Shown here: positions 44,585 to 53,279 of the stretch, one piece after another
Position numbering within the stretch: position 1 is the first letter of the stretch
Layout: the number at the start of each line of letters is the position of its first letter
Source of the DNA: Roseiflexus castenholzii DSM 13941
GTDB taxonomy: Bacteria > Chloroflexota > Chloroflexia > Chloroflexales > Roseiflexaceae
Length of the DNA stretch: 64,000 bases
Assembly (NCBI RefSeq): GCF_000017805.1
Contig: NC_009767.1
Location: forward strand, 2,542,001-2,606,000
Reading direction: 5' to 3'
Translations under genes and position numbers: made by a program
Notes under the pieces: model-generated
Seen by the model: the letters and a program-made list of their open reading frames with translations, nothing else
What the model was told of the DNA's origin: nothing
The model's database searches: none

Positions 44585-45979
44585 GTGACTAAAGTGCGTA
44601 CCGTGTTCGTTTGCCAGCAGTGTGGCTCGCAGCAGTCGCGCTGGATGGGACGATGCCCGGATTGCGGCACATGGGACAGCCTGGTTGAGCAGACTGAACG
44701 GCGCGATGCGGCTTCTCGCAGTCGCGCCATCACTTCCGGTTTCCAGGGTCGTCCGGTTGGGTTGCGTGATGTCGCTATCGGCGGTTTTACGCGCCTGCCA
44801 GTGCTGGGACGCGAGTTCGTCGGGGTGCTCGGCGGCGGTCTGGTGCCTGGGAGTGTGGTGCTGATCGGCGGCGAACCAGGGATTGGCAAGAGCAGCCTGC
44901 TTCTGCAAGTTGCCGCTCATTTTGCAGACCATGTCGGTCCAGCGTTGTATGTCTCAGCGGAAGAGTCTGTTCAGCAGATCAAACTGCGCGCTGCGCGCAT
45001 GGGTCTGGAACCGGAACGTCTGCTGGTCTACTCCGAAACCAATCTGAATGCCATTCTCGACCAGGTTGCGGCAATCAAACCGCAGCTCGTGGTCGTCGAC
45101 TCAATCCAGACGGTCTACCTGGAAGAATTGAGCTCTGCTGCGGGGAGCGTCAGTCAGGTGCGTGAAGGGGCGCTACGCCTGTTGCGCGTTGCCAAGGAAC
45201 ACGCCATTCCGATGTTCCTCGTCGGTCATGTCACGAAAGAAGGGGCGATTGCCGGACCGCGTGTGCTCGAGCATATCGTCGATGTGGTGCTGTATCTGGA
45301 AGGAGATCGCTTTCATCAGTATCGCCTGCTGCGCGGCGTTAAGAATCGCTTTGGCTCGACCGATGAAGTCGGCGTTTTTGAGATGACGGCGCATGGATTG
45401 CGCGAAGTGCCGAATCCTTCGCAGGCGTTTCTCTCCGAGCGTACTGTCAATGCGCCCGGCTCGGCAGTGGCAGTGACGATGGAGGGGACGCGCCCCATCC
45501 TGGTTGAGGTGCAGGCATTGACGGCGCACAGCGCCGGCGCGCAACCGCGCCGCACTGCGAACGGCTTCGATATGAACCGGTTGCTGATGCTGGTTGCGGT
45601 GCTGACCAAACGGGTCGGCTTGCCATTGTTCAATCAGGATGTCTATGTTAACATTGTCGGCGGTCTGCGTATCGATGAACCAGCAGTCGATCTGGCGGTC
45701 GCGGTTGCAATTGCGTCATCATTCCGCAATATGCGTGTGCGCCAGGACCTGGCCATGGTCGGTGAGGTCGGATTGGCAGGGGAGTTGCGCAGCGCCGGGC
45801 AGTTGGAACGACGCCTTACCGAAGCGTCGGGACTGGGCTTTACCTGCGCGTTGTGTCCGGAAACTGCCCATCTGCCGTGTATCGAGGGTCTTGGCGTGAT
45901 CACAGCGCGTGCGCTTGCCGATGCAATTGAAACGGCGTTGCGTGATTGTGATACCGGTACTCATGAGAATCAGTCTTAA
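44585..45979 (+). CDS. radA: DNA repair protein RadA
   Basis: A 464-residue RecA-related helicase that drives branch migration in recombination. The N-terminal zinc finger is intact (VCQQCG...CPDCGTWDSL, Cys10, 13, 24 and 27), followed by the RecA core with Walker A GGEPGIGKSSLLLQVA, the RadA signature KNRFGST, and a C-terminal Lon-protease-like domain (VGLPLFNQDVYVNIVGGLRI). GTG 44585 has AGGGAG upstream; the in-frame upstream ATG lies before the leader hairpin. Its end overlaps the PIN/TRAM gene by 17 bp. Confidence 0.96.
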   Translation: MTKVRTVFVCQQCGSQQSRWMGRCPDCGTWDSLVEQTERRDAASRSRAITSGFQGRPVGLRDVAIGGFTRLPVLGREFVGVLGGGLVPGSVVLIGGEPGIGKSSLLLQVAAHFADHVGPALYVSAEESVQQIKLRAARMGLEPERLLVYSETNLNAILDQVAAIKPQLVVVDSIQTVYLEELSSAAGSVSQVREGALRLLRVAKEHAIPMFLVGHVTKEGAIAGPRVLEHIVDVVLYLEGDRFHQYRLLRGVKNRFGSTDEVGVFEMTAHGLREVPNPSQAFLSERTVNAPGSAVAVTMEGTRPILVEVQALTAHSAGAQPRRTANGFDMNRLLMLVAVLTKRVGLPLFNQDVYVNIVGGLRIDEPAVDLAVAVAIASSFRNMRVRQDLAMVGEVGLAGELRSAGQLERRLTEASGLGFTCALCPETAHLPCIEGLGVITARALADAIETALRDCDTGTHENQS

Positions 45980-47057
45980 TTTTATCGTTCGCCTGATCGG
46001 GATGTTCGCGCTGGGGTATGCAGGTTTTCGCATTGGCATCACGCTATCGGGTGAACCTCCAACCGAGATTGAGGTCCTGGCGACCCAGTTGCTGGCGCTG
46101 GCAGGCGCCGGCTTGGGTCTGTTGACCACCCACCGCTGGACGGTCGAGCCGGTTCGTGATCTGATTCGTCATATGCGAAGCGTCTCGATTGCCGAATTGA
46201 CGGCGCTGGTATTCGGGGCGCTGGTTGGGCTGATTTTTGGCGTGCTCTTGTCTGTTCCACTGGCGCAACTGCCGCCGCCGCTCGGTCAGTTTGGTCCAAT
46301 CGTCGCTGCCGGTGCGCTGGCGTATCTTGGTGCGATCCTCTTCTCCAACCGTAAGAAAGATATTGCGGATATGCTCCTCGCCTCGCGCCGCGGAACCTTC
46401 TCCTGGTCGCAACAGGTCGGCGATGCTATCCAGCCGCCGCGTCGGTATCTGATTGATACCTCAGCCATTGTTGATGGACGCATTGCGGCTGTAGCGCAGA
46501 CGGGCTTTGTCGATGGAACATTGGTCGTGCCCGACTTCGTGTTGCACGAGTTGCAATCGCTGGCGGACTCTGCCGATGAACTGCGGCGGATGAAAGGGCG
46601 GCGCGGGCTTGAGATTCTGAACACGATGCAGAAACAAATGAATAGCGCCGTGGAAGTGCTGAACGCCGACATTCCCGGCACTATGGACGTGGACGAGAAA
46701 CTCGTCATTCTGGCGCGCCAGTATCGCTGCCCGATTATTACGAATGATAATAACCTTGGGCGCGTTGCGGAACTCCAGGGGGTCAGGGTTCTGAGCCTGA
46801 ACCATCTGGCAGACGCCGTTCGTCCGCCGGTCATTCCCGGTCAGGACCTGCGTGTGACAATCCGCGATATTGGGCGTGAGCGTGAACAGGGGATTTCGTT
46901 TCTGGAAGATGGCACGATGGTGGTGGTCGAAGACGCGCGGCGTCTGATTGGGCGCGAGGTGGATACGATTGTCACGCGCGTCTATCAGACGCAGACCGGT
47001 CGGATCGTGTTTGCACAACTGCGGCTGGAGAATGTGGTGAAGCAGGGACCGGTCTGA
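45963..47057 (+). CDS. Membrane-anchored PIN/TRAM domain protein (YacL-like)
   Basis: A 364-residue protein with four hydrophobic N-terminal segments (MFALGYAGFRIGITLSG to GPIVAAGALAYLGAILFS), a PIN nuclease domain from about 160 (YLIDTSAIVDGRIAAVAQTG; VPDFVLHELQ; CPIITNDNNLG with the acidic residues) and a C-terminal TRAM domain (GQDLRVTIRDIGREREQGIS). This is the YacL-type architecture often found beside radA. The RNA target is unknown. ATG 45963 lies within the end of radA. The last residues and stop codon (GPV-stop) fall within the first copy of a downstream palindromic repeat. Confidence 0.92.
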   Translation: MRISLNFIVRLIGMFALGYAGFRIGITLSGEPPTEIEVLATQLLALAGAGLGLLTTHRWTVEPVRDLIRHMRSVSIAELTALVFGALVGLIFGVLLSVPLAQLPPPLGQFGPIVAAGALAYLGAILFSNRKKDIADMLLASRRGTFSWSQQVGDAIQPPRRYLIDTSAIVDGRIAAVAQTGFVDGTLVVPDFVLHELQSLADSADELRRMKGRRGLEILNTMQKQMNSAVEVLNADIPGTMDVDEKLVILARQYRCPIITNDNNLGRVAELQGVRVLSLNHLADAVRPPVIPGQDLRVTIRDIGREREQGISFLEDGTMVVVEDARRLIGREVDTIVTRVYQTQTGRIVFAQLRLENVVKQGPV

Positions 47058-47433
47058 GACCGGTCCGGGCGATGGGCGCCATATGTCGGGGCATGTCGGG
47101 GCCGGTCTGAGACCGGTCCGGGCGATGGGCGCCATATGTCGGGGCATGTCGGGGCCGGTCTGAGACCGGTCCGGGCGATGGGCGCCATATGTCGGGGCAT
47201 GTCGGGGCCGGTCTGAGCCCGGCCCAGGGCGATGGGCGCCATATGTCGGGGCATGTCGGGACCGGTCTGAGACCGGTCCGGGCGATGGGCGCCATATGTC
47301 GGGGCATGTCGGGACCGGTCTGAGCCCGGCCCAGGGCGATGGGCGCCATATGTCGGGGCATGTCGGGACCGGTCTGAGACCGGCCCAGGGCGATGGGCGC
47401 CATATGTCGGGGCCGGTCTGAGACCGGCCCATC
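47048..47433. repeat. Tandem palindromic repeat array, 53-54 bp units
   Basis: The core GGTCTGAG starts at 47051, 47104, 47157, 47210, 47264, 47317, 47371 and 47415. Most units carry ACCGGTCTGAGACCGGT and the constant segment GATGGGCGCCATATGTCGGG; two have GGTCTGAGCCCGGCC instead. The core palindrome GGTCTGAGACC is shared with the 41-bp family at 7355-7910 and 9806-9986. It fills the gap between the PIN/TRAM and aminotransferase genes. Confidence 0.92.
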
Positions 47434-47470
47434 ACGGGCAGGTGTTGTCTGGAGCAAACAGGAGTACTGT

Positions 47471-48868
47471 ATGGCTTTTTCGTTGTTGAATACGTCTCTA
47501 CCCATGCACGCCGATAGGCCCGGTCCGCGCGCCGCAGCGTTGGTTGCCCGCGATCAGAAAGTTTTTGCACCGTGTATGGGTCGGGTGTACCCGTTTGTGA
47601 TGGAGCGTGGCTCAGGATGTGACGTGTGGGATGTCGATGGGACCCGTTACCTGGATTTCAATGCCGGGATCGCCGTCGTGTCCGCAGGGCATACACATCC
47701 CCGTATTGTGCGCGCTATTCAGGAACAGGCGGCCCGCTTCATTCACATGGCAGCAACCGATTTCTACAACGAGCCAATGGTGACGCTGGGCGAAAAACTG
47801 GTTGCTACCATGCCGGTCGAACACGAGTGGCAGGTGTTTCTGGCGAACTCCGGCACGGAAGCGATCGAGGCGGCGATCAAACTGGCGCGCTACGCCACCG
47901 GTCGCCAGGGGATTATTGCCTTCTTTGGCGGATTTCACGGACGATCCTACGGTGCGCTGTCGTTGACCGCTTCGAAACCGGTGCAACGGCGCGGCTACTT
48001 TCCGCTGGTTCCCGGCACGTTTCACGCCTTCTATGCCAATCCGTACCGCCCGCCGCTCGGTGTCGAGCCGTCGCGCGTTGCTGAAGCGTGCCTGGCGTAC
48101 ATCGAGGATACCCTCTTTCGCACTGTGGCGCCGCCGCGCGACATTGCTGCCATCGTGGTCGAGCCGATTCAGGGCGAAGGAGGCTATGTGGTTCCGGCGC
48201 CGGGATTTCTCTGCGGGTTGCGCCGGCTGTGCGATCAGTACGGCATTCTGCTGATCCTCGATGAAGTGCAGAGCGGCGTGGGGCGCACCGGAACGATGTG
48301 GGCATTCGAGCAGGAATGCCCCTCCGATGCTTCTGGCGCATGCACAGTATGTGGCCGGGCACAATTCATCGGCTGTATCCCGGATATTCTGGTGACTGCC
48401 AAAGGATTGGGCGGCGGCGTGCCAATTGGCGCGATTGTGGCGCGGAAAGGATGGACCTCGCTGTGGGAGCCGGGATCGCATGGGAATACATTTGGCGGGA
48501 ATGCACTGGCATGCGTTGCGGCGAACGAAGTGCTCGATCTGGTGCGTCACGAACTCGCTGCGAATGCTGCGCGCGTCGGCACATACTTGATGCAGGGCTT
48601 GCGCAATCTCCAGCAACGCTACGAGGTGATCGGCGATGTTCGCGGGCGAGGACTGATGATCGGCGTCGAACTCGTTATGGATCGAGAAACGCGCGAGCCA
48701 GCGCGCGTGCTGGCGCAGCGCGTGATGGACGAATCGTTCCGTTGCGGCCTGCTGATCCTGACCTGTGGCGCTTCGACGATCCGCCTCTGCCCGCCACTCG
48801 TGCTGACCGAAGCGCAGGTCGATGAGGGTTTGGCAATCTTTGAGACGGCGTTGCGCGCCAGTCTGTAG
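47471..48868 (+). CDS. Class III aminotransferase (4-aminobutyrate/acetylornithine type)
   Basis: A 465-residue PLP enzyme. Fold type I features: NSGTEAIEAAIKLARYATG (cofactor phosphate site), FFGGFHGRSYGALSLTASKP, ILDEVQSGVGRTGTMWAFE (Asp binding the pyridine ring) and the Schiff-base lysine in LVTAKGLGGGVPIGAIVARK. The length and GNTFGGNALACVAANEVLD fit GabT-like 4-aminobutyrate aminotransferases best. Unusual is a cysteine-rich insertion at about residues 283-302 (ECPSDASGACTVCGRAQF, plus C302). ATG 47471 follows AGGAG. It starts 38 bp after the repeat array. Confidence 0.9.
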   Translation: MAFSLLNTSLPMHADRPGPRAAALVARDQKVFAPCMGRVYPFVMERGSGCDVWDVDGTRYLDFNAGIAVVSAGHTHPRIVRAIQEQAARFIHMAATDFYNEPMVTLGEKLVATMPVEHEWQVFLANSGTEAIEAAIKLARYATGRQGIIAFFGGFHGRSYGALSLTASKPVQRRGYFPLVPGTFHAFYANPYRPPLGVEPSRVAEACLAYIEDTLFRTVAPPRDIAAIVVEPIQGEGGYVVPAPGFLCGLRRLCDQYGILLILDEVQSGVGRTGTMWAFEQECPSDASGACTVCGRAQFIGCIPDILVTAKGLGGGVPIGAIVARKGWTSLWEPGSHGNTFGGNALACVAANEVLDLVRHELAANAARVGTYLMQGLRNLQQRYEVIGDVRGRGLMIGVELVMDRETREPARVLAQRVMDESFRCGLLILTCGASTIRLCPPLVLTEAQVDEGLAIFETALRASL

Positions 48869-48871
48869 CCT

Positions 48872-49375
48872 TCAACCCACGGTATACGCTGGCGGCGTCA
48901 TCGGCGGTTGCGGTCGTTGACGTACTGCCAGCCATCCTCCAAGTGCACCGAGTAAGGCTGCGAATAGCAGATGAATGAGACCGGCGCAGAACCCCATCAC
49001 CGGTCCCATAATGGTGATCAGGTTGCGAATGTCGTCGCCGGTCAGCCCGGAAGCCGGTTGCTGCTCCTCGATCTGCCTGATGATCTGATCGAGGAGCACC
49101 GGGTCACTCTGCGCGATAATGATGGCGATTACCCAAAAAATGACCGACCCGATCAGTGCGCCGACTCCTGCCACGCTGCCTGCCAGCGTTCCGCTGCCTA
49201 CTCCTGCCGTCGGACCACTCCAGCGCACTCCGATGTATCCGGCAAGCGCGCCCAATGCCATCGATGCCAGCGGACCGCAGCAGAACACGCCTACTGCGGG
49301 AATGAAGGAGAAACCGACCACGGCAACGATGCTGATGAGTGCAAAAAGAAGCCCTGACTTCAGACTTCCCGACAT
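48872..49375 (-). CDS. Small polytopic membrane protein, unknown
   Basis: A 167-residue protein with about four hydrophobic segments rich in Gly and Ala (LLFALISIVAVVGFSFIPAV, then GPLASMALGALAGYIGV, SVAGVGALIGSVIFWVIAI and a last one in GFCAGLIHLLFAALLGALGG), and a short polar loop with EEQQPASGLTGDD. The family is not recognised. ATG 49375 follows GGGAGG; the frame further upstream reads through a MITE-like element and is not likely coding. It converges with the aminotransferase gene, whose stop is 3 bp away. Confidence 0.7.
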   Translation of the reverse strand: MSGSLKSGLLFALISIVAVVGFSFIPAVGVFCCGPLASMALGALAGYIGVRWSGPTAGVGSGTLAGSVAGVGALIGSVIFWVIAIIIAQSDPVLLDQIIRQIEEQQPASGLTGDDIRNLITIMGPVMGFCAGLIHLLFAALLGALGGWLAVRQRPQPPMTPPAYTVG

Positions 49376-49394
49376 GGCGCCTCCCTGGTAGGTG

Positions 49395-49545
49395 ATACCA
49401 ATGACCGGTGAACATCCGGCATGGTCACCCCGAGCAACGCGAGGGGTCTTGCGCGACCCGCGCAGATTCCTCGCTGCGTTTACCCTGAGCGAAGCGAAGG
49501 GCTCGGAATGACAAGCATGCGGCATCTTCAATCGTCATTGGTTAT
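49395..49545. mobile_element. MITE-like element, copy 2
   Basis: Starts ATACCAATGAC (49395-49405) and ends GTCATTGGTTAT (49534-49545; one extra T). The interior CATCCGGCATGGTCACCCCG, then CAGATTCCTCGCTGCG, CCTGAGCGAAGCGAAGGG and GCATGCGGCATCTTCAATC is shared with the copies at 53018 and 54045, and in opposite orientation with 16694. About 150 bp, no coding capacity. Confidence 0.8.
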
Positions 49546-49579
49546 GACTGTCACTGTCTCGCATTGTACCACGCAGCGA

Positions 49580-49608
49580 TTGACATGCTGCGTTCTATCC
49601 TCTAGAAT
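49580..49608 (+). promoter_or_regulatory. Promoter of the GH2 gene
   Basis: TTGACA (49580-49585), 17 bp, TAGAAT (49603-49608). Near consensus, about 48 bp before the GH2 start and 35 bp after the MITE-like element. Confidence 0.75.
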
Positions 49609-49655
49609 GGCGCCACCCTGAAACCGGCGTTCTGAAACTTGATCGATGCACATGC

Positions 49656-51830
49656 ATGACGAATCTTCCCGCCGTTCTGTCGCTTGATGGCGCATGGAAA
49701 CTACTGCCGGTCAATGCGTTTCGTCAGGGATTCTACCCAACCGACGATGACACATGGCTGACCCAGGAGATTCCGGCGCATTGGCAACAGCATCCGCTGC
49801 TGGAGCGCTATGCGGGATGTATGGTCTACCGCCGGCGCTTCCGCCTGCCAGATGCGCTGGCAGGCACAACCGCGCAATCACTGCCAATCCGGTATTTCCT
49901 GCGCTTCAATGGTGTGTTTTACTGGGCGCAGCCCTATTTCAACGGCGTTGATCTTGGGCGTCACGAGGGGTATTTCGAGCCGTATGAGCGTGAGGTGACC
50001 GCCTGGATCGCGTCGGAGAACGAGATCGTCGTTGAGGTCGAGTGCCCCGATGAAGCCAATAAATCGGGCAAGCGCCTGATCACCGGCATTTTCTCGCACT
50101 GGGACTGCATGGACCCGCTCGCCAACCCCGGTGGCATCTGGTTGCCGGTCGAACTGATCGCCGCCGGTCCGGTACGGGTGCGCAATCTGCTGCTGCACAC
50201 CGAAGCGGCTGGCGAGACGCTGGCGGAATTGCGCTTCCGCGCCGTCTTCGACGCAGACGTGGCGCGTGACGTGACGCTGCGCTGGACGTTTGCGCCGGTC
50301 AACTTTGCGGGAGCGGTGCAGACGACTGAGCAACGCCGCGCGCTGGCAGCCGGGGAACACGAGATTGTCGGGGTGTTGTTGGTGCGCGACCCGCATCTTT
50401 GGTGGCCCCACGATATGGGAGCGCCGGATTTGTATGCGGTCACGCTCGAGGTTCTCTGTGACGGTGTGGTTTCGGACTCGCGCACCGTTCGTTTCGGCAT
50501 CCGCACGTTCGAGTTGCACGACTGGATACCCTATCTTAACGGCGCCCGCTTTTTCATCAAGGGGAACAATTATCCGCCAACCGATGTGCGCATTGCAACG
50601 ACGACGCGCGAACGGTGTCTCGAGGACCTGCGCCTGGCGCGTGCGTGCCATATGAACATGCTGCGGGTGCATGGACATATTGCGCATCCGGCGCTCTACG
50701 ACGCCGCCGATGAGATGGGCATGCTGCTCTGGCAGGATTTCCCGCTCCACTGGCTCTACCGCCGTGATGTGCTGCCCGAAGCCCGCCGTCAGGCGCGCGC
50801 TATGGTGCGTCTGTTGGGGAACCATCCCTCGGTGGCGCTCTGGTGTATGCACAACGAACCGGTGTACGTCGTTGATACCCGCGATGAACGGATGCTGACG
50901 CGCGTGCGCACGTATGCATCAATGTTCGTCTTCAGCTGGAACCGCGATGTGATGGACAGCGAGTTGAAGCGGGTGGTCGAACGGGAAGACGGCAGACGAC
51001 CGGTGGTGCGTTCGTCGAACGAGTTTCCCATTCCGGGCATTCGCGCCGGCGCCAGTACACATTTCTACTATGGTTGGTACACAATCTATGGGCGCCTCGA
51101 AGCGTGGGAGCCGTTGATCCGGCGCTTCCCGCAGTTGGTGCGCTTTGTCACCGAGTTTGGCGCGCAGAGTTTCCCGAATGTCGAGAGTTGCGTCAGGTTC
51201 ATGGACGCCGACATCAGGCGCATCGACTGGCAGCGTCTGGTTGAGCGTCATCAGTTTCAGGCGGACATTATGGCGCACTGGTACGATTGGCGCGCGGCAC
51301 GTTCGCTCGAAGAACTGGTGCAGATGTCGCAGGAGTATCAGATTAAGGTCAACCGCCACTATATTGATCGGTTGCGTTTGCGCAAGTATCGCCCAACTGG
51401 CGGCATGATGCCATTCATGTTCCATGATGCCAATCCTTCGGTCTCCTGGTCGATCATCGACTACTGGCGCGTTCCGAAACGGTCATACGAGGCAATGCGC
51501 CTGGCGTTCAGTCCGCACTATATCTTCACCGTGCTGGAAAAAGAAGCCATCGCTCTCGATGAAACGCTCGATTTACCGGTTTATGTGGTCAACGACGCTC
51601 ACCGCGATCTGGCGGTGACGGCGACCGCGCGCCTGGTTGGTCCTGGCGATGCAGTGCTGGCGACTGTCGAGCGATCCTTCACATTGCCCGCCGACTGTAT
51701 GACAATGGAGATCGAGCGGTTGCGCCTGATCCCGTCGGAACCCGGAACGTATCGTCTGGAATTGACGCTGGATGGCGATCTGGCGGAAGTTATTGTCAAC
51801 GCCTATGCGATTCATGTCTCGGTTGGTTAG
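49656..51830 (+). CDS. Glycoside hydrolase family 2 (beta-mannosidase/beta-galactosidase-like)
   Basis: A 724-residue GH2 protein. The N-terminal jelly-roll sugar-binding domain starts with LSLDGAWKLLPV and includes YRRRFRLPD and FNGVFYWAQPYFNGVDLGRH. An immunoglobulin-like domain follows (LWWPHDMGAPDLYAVTLEVL), then a TIM barrel (FFIKGNNYPPTDVRIATTT; HMNMLRVHGHIAHPALYDAA). The acid/base Glu is in WCMHNEPVYV and the likely nucleophile in VRFVTEFGAQSFPN. No signal peptide is seen. The substrate is uncertain: GNNYPPTD and MLLWQDFP fit the beta-mannosidase-like branch. It is followed by an M20 hydrolase 13 bp downstream. Confidence 0.9.
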   Translation: MTNLPAVLSLDGAWKLLPVNAFRQGFYPTDDDTWLTQEIPAHWQQHPLLERYAGCMVYRRRFRLPDALAGTTAQSLPIRYFLRFNGVFYWAQPYFNGVDLGRHEGYFEPYEREVTAWIASENEIVVEVECPDEANKSGKRLITGIFSHWDCMDPLANPGGIWLPVELIAAGPVRVRNLLLHTEAAGETLAELRFRAVFDADVARDVTLRWTFAPVNFAGAVQTTEQRRALAAGEHEIVGVLLVRDPHLWWPHDMGAPDLYAVTLEVLCDGVVSDSRTVRFGIRTFELHDWIPYLNGARFFIKGNNYPPTDVRIATTTRERCLEDLRLARACHMNMLRVHGHIAHPALYDAADEMGMLLWQDFPLHWLYRRDVLPEARRQARAMVRLLGNHPSVALWCMHNEPVYVVDTRDERMLTRVRTYASMFVFSWNRDVMDSELKRVVEREDGRRPVVRSSNEFPIPGIRAGASTHFYYGWYTIYGRLEAWEPLIRRFPQLVRFVTEFGAQSFPNVESCVRFMDADIRRIDWQRLVERHQFQADIMAHWYDWRAARSLEELVQMSQEYQIKVNRHYIDRLRLRKYRPTGGMMPFMFHDANPSVSWSIIDYWRVPKRSYEAMRLAFSPHYIFTVLEKEAIALDETLDLPVYVVNDAHRDLAVTATARLVGPGDAVLATVERSFTLPADCMTMEIERLRLIPSEPGTYRLELTLDGDLAEVIVNAYAIHVSVG

Positions 51831-51843
51831 AAAGGAAACGGTT

Positions 51844-53034
51844 ATGCTCGACAAAGCCAACGCTATCGCATCTGAAATCGTTCGCCTGCGCCGCGACATT
51901 CATGCGCACCCTGAACTTGCGTTCCAGGAAGTGCGGACTGCCCAACTGGTTGCGGAGACGCTGCGCGAGATCGGCGGCATCGACATCCGCACTGGCGTCG
52001 GCAAAACTGGCGTCGTCGGGCATTTGGGAACCGGAGATGGACCGACGATCGGCATCCGTGCCGATATGGACGCGCTGCCAATCGACGAAGCGACCGGGTT
52101 GCCGTTTGCCTCGCAGAATCCTGGTGTGATGCACGCCTGCGGGCATGATGCGCATACCGCCATCCTGCTCGGCGTTGCGCACCTGCTCAAGCAGGAGTTC
52201 GCCGCCGGCAATCTGCGCGGCAATGTACGCTTTCTGTTCCAACCTGCCGAGGAAGCGCAAGATGCAGAGGGTCTCAGTGGCGCGCCCCGGATGATCAACG
52301 ATGGCGCGCTCGATGGCGTCGATCACGTTATCGCGTTACACGTCGACTCCGGGTTGCCGGTGGGAAAAATCACCATCCGTGAGGGGGCGAGTTCAGCGGC
52401 GGTTGATAGTTTTCGTGGTTGGATCACGGGGAGCGGCGGACATGGCGCCTATCCGCATCTGGGAACGGACCCGCTCTGGATGCTGTTGCCGGTGATGCAG
52501 GCGCTGCACGGAATCGTTGCGCGTCGTGTCAACCCGATGCACCCGGCAGTCGTGAGCCTTGGCGTTGTGCGCGGCGGCACGGCGTCGAACGTTATTCCCG
52601 CTGAGGTGTATCTGGAGGGCACACTGCGCAGTTTCGATCCGCAGGTGCGTGAGCAGTTGCTTGTCGAGGTGGAGCGCGCCTTTGCCGTCGCGCGCGCCGT
52701 TGGCGGCGATTATCGGCTGGAAATCGAGCGCGGCTATCCCGCCGGACACAATGATGCCACAGTGAGCGACTGGATTTCGGCAACTGTTACCGATCTGATC
52801 GGCGCTGATGCGATTGATCGCAGTCGCACCGGTATGGGTGCGGAGGATTTCGCTTATATGACGCAGAAAGCGCCTGGTGCGATGTTCATGCTTGGCGCGG
52901 CCATCGATGATGGTGTGAGCCGTGGGCATCATACGCCGATCTTCGACATCGACGAGCGCGCGTTGCCGATCGGCGCGGCTATTCTTGCCGAAACCGCGCG
53001 CCGCTATCTGGCCGGTAATACCAATGACCTGTGA
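51844..53034 (+). CDS. M20 family amidohydrolase/peptidase
   Basis: A 396-residue enzyme of the aminoacylase / hippurate hydrolase / IAA-amino-acid hydrolase group. Metal site motifs are RADMDALPIDE, MHACGHDAHTAILLG (Cys-Gly-His-Asp-x-His) and FQPAEEAQDAEG, followed by the dimerisation domain (SAAVDSFRGWITGSGGHGAY) and HHTPIFDIDE near the end. It removes an acyl group from an N-acyl amino acid or peptide; the substrate is unknown. ATG 51844 follows AGAAAGGAAA. The last residues NTNDL and the TGA stop are encoded by the end of a MITE-like element, so the native C-terminus was probably altered. Confidence 0.92.
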   Translation: MLDKANAIASEIVRLRRDIHAHPELAFQEVRTAQLVAETLREIGGIDIRTGVGKTGVVGHLGTGDGPTIGIRADMDALPIDEATGLPFASQNPGVMHACGHDAHTAILLGVAHLLKQEFAAGNLRGNVRFLFQPAEEAQDAEGLSGAPRMINDGALDGVDHVIALHVDSGLPVGKITIREGASSAAVDSFRGWITGSGGHGAYPHLGTDPLWMLLPVMQALHGIVARRVNPMHPAVVSLGVVRGGTASNVIPAEVYLEGTLRSFDPQVREQLLVEVERAFAVARAVGGDYRLEIERGYPAGHNDATVSDWISATVTDLIGADAIDRSRTGMGAEDFAYMTQKAPGAMFMLGAAIDDGVSRGHHTPIFDIDERALPIGAAILAETARRYLAGNTNDL

Positions 53035-53167
53035 CCATCCGGCATGGTCACCCCGAGCAGCGCGCGGGGTCGTGCGCAACCCGCTCAGATTCCTCGCTGC
53101 GTTTACCCTGAGCGAAGCGAAGGGCTCGGAATGACAAGCATGCGGCATCTTCAATCGTCATTGGTAT
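53018..53167. mobile_element. MITE-like element, copy 3, overlapping the M20 stop codon
   Basis: ATACCAATGAC (53018-53028) and GTCATTGGTAT (53157-53167) form a perfect 11-bp terminal inverted repeat; the element is 150 bp. The interior matches copies 2 and 4. The M20 reading frame enters it and stops after five further codons. Confidence 0.85.
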
Positions 53168-53226
53168 AAGGCGGGATGATAAACACTACGGGGTAGAGAC
53201 GGTGCATGCCAACGTATCGGAGAACA

Positions 53227-53263
53227 CATGGTAAAGACGTTGCGATGCAACATCTTTACCATG
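53227..53263. terminator. Long hairpin between convergent M20 and PfpI genes
   Basis: CATGGTAAAGA at 53227-53237 pairs perfectly with TCTTTACCATG at 53253-53263; after one C-A mismatch, GTTGC pairs with GCAAC around a GAT loop. No T run follows on either strand, so termination is only a suggestion from its position. Confidence 0.5.
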
Positions 53264-53279
53264 ACCTTCCTGATGATTC

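Noticed and set aside
47904..47916. CGCCAGGGGATT inside the aminotransferase gene as another dispersed repeat copy
   Set aside because: It encodes conserved residues (RQGII) and lacks the palindrome; chance match.
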